Part shown: piece after piece, positions 60,516 through 64,000 of the stretch
Position numbering within the stretch: the stretch's first letter is position 1
Layout of the letters: every line of letters starts with the position of its first letter
Assembly (NCBI RefSeq): GCF_002234575.2
Contig: NZ_CP022464.2
Location: forward strand, 62,001-126,000
Direction: 5' to 3'
Source: Enterocloster bolteae
GTDB lineage: Bacteria > Bacillota > Clostridia > Lachnospirales > Lachnospiraceae
Length of the DNA stretch: 64,000 nt
The notes under the pieces: model-generated
What the model was told of the DNA's origin: nothing
The model's input: only the letters and a program-made list of their open reading frames with translations
Databases searched by the model: none
Program-made: the position numbers and the translations under genes

Positions 60516-61187
60516 CTACTGCATCACCTTATTATATGCAGCAGCATTAATCTGTGTATTCCGGTTCAAAATACGAATAAAATCCTCGTTGCATAATTCC
60601 TTTATGGTTTTGCTGATTGTGATTCTGGAGCTGCCGATAATTGCGCTCAACTCCTGCTGTGTGTAATGTACCTTCAGATTATACCACTTGTTTTCTAACA
60701 GACAGGACGTATCAGCTGTGGAACAGAATAAGCGTTTTAAGCGATCTTTACAGGAATTAAAAGCCAGGCTCTCAATTTCATGGCGCATAATTAACATTTT
60801 TTTTGAATAACTCTCAAGAATGGCTTCACGGAAAACCTTATTAGTATCAAGCAGTATCTCATAATCCTGATAGGGAATAATACGGACACGGGTTTCCACT
60901 TCTGCCTGAGAAAATAATCCGGTTGACTCCCGAAGCGACAGCGGTGTTTCGCCGTAAAACCACCCGTCAGAAAGCGTATACAGTATCTTCTCGGTTCCGT
61001 CTGTTCCAATCATGTAATGGCGTGTTCTGCCTGTGATGATATAATATACCCCTTGAAGTGTTTGGCCTGGTGTCAGAAATATCTTTCTTGCAGGATATAC
61101 ACATGTTTCTCCATGACATTCAATGAGTCGTTCTAATACCGCGTTTCTTTTATTTGGCAGAGTAAAACTAGAATTATCCAACTGCAT
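60516..61187 (-). CDS. Crp/Fnr-family transcriptional regulator
   Basis: A 223-residue regulator. A cyclic-nucleotide-binding-like barrel covers about 20-130 (FLTPGQTLQGVYYIITGRTR) but lacks the cAMP-contact residues of Crp. The C-terminal helix-turn-helix has YTQQELSAIIGSSRITISKTI. There is no N-terminal cysteine cluster as in Fnr. It is next to the YfcC operon on the same strand and is the obvious candidate to control it. I use the second ATG, which has better spacing to GGAGTGA. Confidence 0.88.
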   Translation of the reverse strand: MQLDNSSFTLPNKRNAVLERLIECHGETCVYPARKIFLTPGQTLQGVYYIITGRTRHYMIGTDGTEKILYTLSDGWFYGETPLSLRESTGLFSQAEVETRVRIIPYQDYEILLDTNKVFREAILESYSKKMLIMRHEIESLAFNSCKDRLKRLFCSTADTSCLLENKWYNLKVHYTQQELSAIIGSSRITISKTIKELCNEDFIRILNRNTQINAAAYNKVMQ

Positions 61188-61269
61188 CTCCATTCACTCC
61201 AAGTATAATAATGGCATATCCCTATAGAAGCTGCGATTCGTGAGTTTATAAAAGAACTAATTGCTGTAA

Positions 61270-61340
61270 ATTATAGCACAAGCACTGTTCACCTGTAAAG
61301 GGGGTTCTTTTTGGGCCGGCTCATCACGGGCCGCCGGCCC
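61270..61340 (-). promoter_or_regulatory. Promoter of the Crp/Fnr gene and adjacent hairpin
   Basis: On the minus strand TTTACA (61294-61299), 18 bp and TATAAT (61270-61275) preceded by TGC form a strong promoter. Next to it GGGCCGGC (61313-61320) pairs with GCCGGCCC (61333-61340). The remaining part of this 325-nt divergent gap has TATAAT at 61391-61396 as a possible -10 for the GntR gene and nothing else clear. Confidence 0.65.
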
Positions 61341-61512
61341 ATCATGCAAAATTCTGACAGTGTTTTAAAACGGACAGGAAAATGGAGTTGTATAATATGC
61401 ATATATAATTAGGAAACAACACGAAGATATAATTCATTATTGACAATACATGCCATAGGTGGTAAGGTTAATATTATAAACTTGAACAAAAAACATCATG
61501 AGAGTGAGCAGA

Positions 61513-62196
61513 ATGAACAGTAAAATACAGCGTACATCTCTTCAGTCAGAGATAATCCGATATATACAGAATTACATCCAGGAAAATGGTTTAAAACCCG
61601 GCGACCGCCTTCCCTCACAGGAAAAACTGATAGAGATGATGGGGGTCAGCAGGACGTCCCTCAGGGAAGCCATGAAGACGCTGGAAGCCAGGAATGTGCT
61701 GGAAGCTAAGAACGGAAAGGGTATCTATGTGGGAAGCCAGGAGGTCAATGACCTTTTGAGACTGATTGATTTTGCCAAGGAGAAGGAGCTTCTCCTGGAC
61801 ACCCTGGAGGTACGCAAGATATTAGAGCGGGAGATACTGCGCATGGTGATCCATTCCGCAACCCGGGAGGAGTTAGAAGAACTGGGAGCCATAACAAGGG
61901 TGCTGATGGCAAAATTCCGCCGGGGAGAGCAGCAGACAGCAGAGGATAAGAAGTTTCACTATACCATCTACCGTTTGTCCCATAACCAGGTTATGTATCA
62001 GCTGATTCTGTCCATCAGCGGTGTCATGGATAAGTTCTGGGAATTTCCTTTGAACATGGAGGACCCGTTTTTAGAAAGCCTTCCTCTTCATGAGGAGCTT
62101 TATAATGCAATCTGCGAAAAGAATGTCAAAAAGGCACAGGCGATCAATGAAAAACTTTTGGATGCTGTGTACAGAGATATTCGGAATCAACGCTGA
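61513..62196 (+). CDS. GntR-family regulator, FadR/FCD subfamily
   Basis: A 227-residue regulator. The winged helix is QENGLKPGDRLPSQEKLIEMM with GVSRTSLREAMKTLEARNVL; the FCD domain follows from about 80 and contains LEVRKILEREILRMV and KKFHYTIYRLSHN. I use the ATG at 61513, which has GAGTGAG upstream, rather than the ATG at 61498 without one. It is followed by a PLP enzyme and a binding protein, which it may control. ATATAGC repeats at about 62225-62242 lie just before the next gene and could be its operator. Confidence 0.88.
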   Translation: MNSKIQRTSLQSEIIRYIQNYIQENGLKPGDRLPSQEKLIEMMGVSRTSLREAMKTLEARNVLEAKNGKGIYVGSQEVNDLLRLIDFAKEKELLLDTLEVRKILEREILRMVIHSATREELEELGAITRVLMAKFRRGEQQTAEDKKFHYTIYRLSHNQVMYQLILSISGVMDKFWEFPLNMEDPFLESLPLHEELYNAICEKNVKKAQAINEKLLDAVYRDIRNQR

Positions 62197-62289
62197 TACT
62201 TTATAAGTATATCCCAACCTATATTATAGCATATAGCATATAGGATTGTATATTTTTTACAAATAGCCAGGGAGGAGAGAGGTAACAAT

Positions 62290-63474
62290 ATGACAAATCA
62301 GAATGAGTACCTAAAAAGTACAAAGCTAATCACGGCCCATTATGGAGAAGAGTACGAGCATTATTACAATGCTATCGTTCCCCCGGTATTCATGAATTCC
62401 CTCAATGTATTTGAGACGCTTGAGGATTATTACGACTTTGACCGGACAGACAAGCACAAATATTGCTATGGGAGGGTGCAGAATCCTACGGTGCGCATAC
62501 TGGAGGACAAGATAGCGGCTCTGGAGCACGGCGTGGGAGCCCTGGCTTTTGCGTCCGGTATGGCGGCTGCCACCACGGCAGTCCTTACAGCCTGCAAGGC
62601 AGGCAGCCATGTGGTATGCCTTCACAATGCATACGGGCCTTTAAAGGATTTCCTCAGCAAATACTGTACGGAGCACTTGGACATTACCCTTACGTATGTG
62701 ACCGGTGACAGGGTGGAGGAATTTGAGGAGGCTGTGACAGATGCCACGGACCTGATTGTGTTGGAGAGCCCGTCCTCTGTGCTGTTTTCCCTTCAGGACA
62801 TACGGGCCGTGTCCCGCATTGCCAGGAAACACCAGGCGCTGGTATACATAGACAATACGTTCTGTACCCCGATCTACCAGCAGCCCCTGGATATGGGGGC
62901 GGATATCGTGATGCACACCACATCCAAGTACATTGGCGGACACAGCGATATCATCGGAGGTATGCTGGCGGTAAAGGACCAGGAGCTCATGAAGAAGCTG
63001 ACGGCCAACAGGGAACTTTTGGGCGGAATCGTGGGCCCTATGGAGGCATGGCTCATGATAAGGGGCCTGCGGACCATGGAGGTCAGGCTGGCGGCGCACC
63101 AGGCCGCAGCCATGGAGGTGGCAAAATTCCTGGAGGCCCATCCAAAGGTACAAAGGGTGAATTACCCCGGACTCCCCTCTCATCCCCAGTATGATCTGAT
63201 GAAGCAGCAGCAGACTGGCAACACCGGGCTTATGAGCTTTGAGATTCACGGAACCACAGAGGATGCAATCAAGGTGGCAGAGAGCCTTAAGATATTTAAG
63301 ATAGGCGTATCATGGGGCGGGTTTGAGAGCCTTGTGTTCCTGCCTCACGCCAGACTGGATGAGGAGACGTGCCGGGTACTGGGGGCAGGTCAGAATGTTA
63401 TCCGCATCCACTGCGGACTGGAAGGTACAGAGGCCTTGATTTCAGATTTGGAATCAGCTCTTGCTAAGATATAG
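62290..63474 (+). CDS. Cys/Met-metabolism PLP-dependent enzyme (trans-sulfuration family)
   Basis: A 394-residue fold-type I PLP enzyme. The family motif and PLP lysine are in MHTTSKYIGGHSDIIGG; the N-terminal TKLITAHYGEEYEHYYNAIVPPVF and YGRVQNPTVRILEDKIAALE (partner-subunit tyrosine and arginine) and the late VSWGGFESL are typical. The family includes cystathionine gamma-synthase, cystathionine lyases and methionine gamma-lyase; I cannot tell which. GGAGAGA precedes the ATG. It lies between gntR and a binding-protein gene. Confidence 0.9.
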   Translation: MTNQNEYLKSTKLITAHYGEEYEHYYNAIVPPVFMNSLNVFETLEDYYDFDRTDKHKYCYGRVQNPTVRILEDKIAALEHGVGALAFASGMAAATTAVLTACKAGSHVVCLHNAYGPLKDFLSKYCTEHLDITLTYVTGDRVEEFEEAVTDATDLIVLESPSSVLFSLQDIRAVSRIARKHQALVYIDNTFCTPIYQQPLDMGADIVMHTTSKYIGGHSDIIGGMLAVKDQELMKKLTANRELLGGIVGPMEAWLMIRGLRTMEVRLAAHQAAAMEVAKFLEAHPKVQRVNYPGLPSHPQYDLMKQQQTGNTGLMSFEIHGTTEDAIKVAESLKIFKIGVSWGGFESLVFLPHARLDEETCRVLGAGQNVIRIHCGLEGTEALISDLESALAKI

Positions 63475-63535
63475 AAGCATAGAGGAACAGCAACAAGAAG
63501 CAGTGAAAATCAAGCAGTAAAAAGGAGGAGAACAG

Positions 63536-64000
63536 ATGAAGAAGAAACAATTAGCAGCAATGGCATTGGCGGCAGTGATGCTGACAGGATGCGGAGGCGG
63601 CAGTGCTGCTCCGGATGCCACAAAAGCAGCAGACAGCGGGGCGTCCACGGCGGCAGATGCAGGCAAAAAAGAGGCGGACAGCCAGAAGGCAGAATCCGGT
63701 GAAGCCGTCACCATCACCCTGGTGGAGTCCCTTACCAGCCCTGAGAGGACAGCTGTTCTGAGGGAGATTGCGGACAAGTATCAGGCTGAGCACTCAAATA
63801 TTACCATTGACATTATTTCCCCGCCGCTGGAGAATGCAGATGCCAAGATTACCCAGATGCTTATGAACGGCAGCGGCGCAGACATCGTGGAGGTGCGTGA
63901 TTCCACTGTGACCCAGTATGCCACCAATGAATGGATTGCCGATCTTCAGAAGTACATTGACGCGTGGGATGAGAAGGGCACACTGACTGAATCGGCTGAC
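63536..64000 (+). CDS. Solute-binding lipoprotein (family 1), 3' end outside window
   Basis: The first 155 codons of an ABC binding protein; the frame is open at the right edge. The signal peptide MKKKQLAAMALAAVMLTGC ends in a lipobox, followed by an Ala/Ser/Lys-rich linker (to about 58). The mature part begins VTITLVESLTSPERTAVLRE and has ADKYQAEHSNITIDIIS and MLMNGSGADIVEV, as in sugar-binding proteins. AAAGGAGGAG precedes the ATG. Permease genes are expected beyond the window. Confidence 0.88.
   Translation, partial: MKKKQLAAMALAAVMLTGCGGGSAAPDATKAADSGASTAADAGKKEADSQKAESGEAVTITLVESLTSPERTAVLREIADKYQAEHSNITIDIISPPLENADAKITQMLMNGSGADIVEVRDSTVTQYATNEWIADLQKYIDAWDEKGTLTESAD

Noticed and set aside
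1..64000. tRNA or rRNA genes
   Set aside because: I found no T-loop, acceptor-stem or rRNA signature anywhere in the window by reading; a covariance search could still find a divergent one.

Overview
The window looks like a chromosomal segment of a spore-forming gut clostridium of the Lachnospiraceae, near Enterocloster (Clostridium) bolteae/clostridioforme. This is an inference from gene content: spmA and spmB, a Firmicute holB-yaaT-trmN-rsmI-abrB neighbourhood, a streptococcal-type type II fatty-acid cluster with fabK, choline/cell-wall-binding repeat proteins, and many GntR, MerR and YesMN regulators. Base composition is moderate. I saw no rRNA, tRNA, CRISPR array, insertion sequence or prophage.

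Layout. 1-3.7 kb: the 3' end of a sensor kinase, then an MFS transporter with an enolase-superfamily sugar-acid dehydratase. 3.7-8.3 kb: a PP2C-like protein, diverging from a solute-binding lipoprotein with a YesM/YesN two-component pair; an 11-G tract sits at the lipoprotein-kinase junction. 8.5-12.6 kb: holB, yaaT, trmN6, rsmI and a convergent abrB. 12.7-23.6 kb: fabH-acpP-fabK-fabD-fabG-fabF-accB-fabZ-accC, a fused accD-accA, and a FabK-like flavoprotein, behind one promoter with a FabT-type operator. 23.6-30.7 kb: a cluster of DnaA-box-like sites, MerR regulators, YitT, a cell-wall-binding protein, SpmA, TrmO and a GH25 lysozyme. 30.7-39.1 kb: a leftward catabolic operon (sugar ABC importer, cupin, two dehydrogenases, lactonase) diverging from its probable GntR repressor. 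39.2-45.6 kb: an Rpn-like nuclease, cysK, an archaeal-type ornithine cyclodeaminase homologue, a tyrosine recombinase followed at once by a 267-bp invertible element, a hypothetical gene, the tail of an LPxTG surface protein, and SpmB. 45.6-49.9 kb: murL-murD2, a FabT homologue and a lipoprotein. 50-55.2 kb: nagB, a large repeat protein, an NrdG-like radical SAM activase and an extended TadA. 55.3-61.3 kb: a leftward operon (YfcC carrier, M20 hydrolase, DapA-like lyase, CoA-disulfide reductase) next to a Crp/Fnr regulator. 61.5-64 kb: GntR, a PLP Cys/Met-metabolism enzyme and the start of a sugar-binding lipoprotein.

The strongest unexplained signal is at 43.8-44.07 kb. Two perfect 28-bp inverted repeats flank 211 bp, the left one overlapping the recombinase stop codon. 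The segment carries a symmetric terminator and an outward promoter that now points away from the downstream gene, which is the architecture of a recombinase-controlled ON/OFF switch, captured here in the apparent OFF state. Other points of interest are the poly-G junction, the murL-murD2 pair, the unlinked fabT with a matching operator at the fab promoter, and spmA and spmB lying 17 kb apart.
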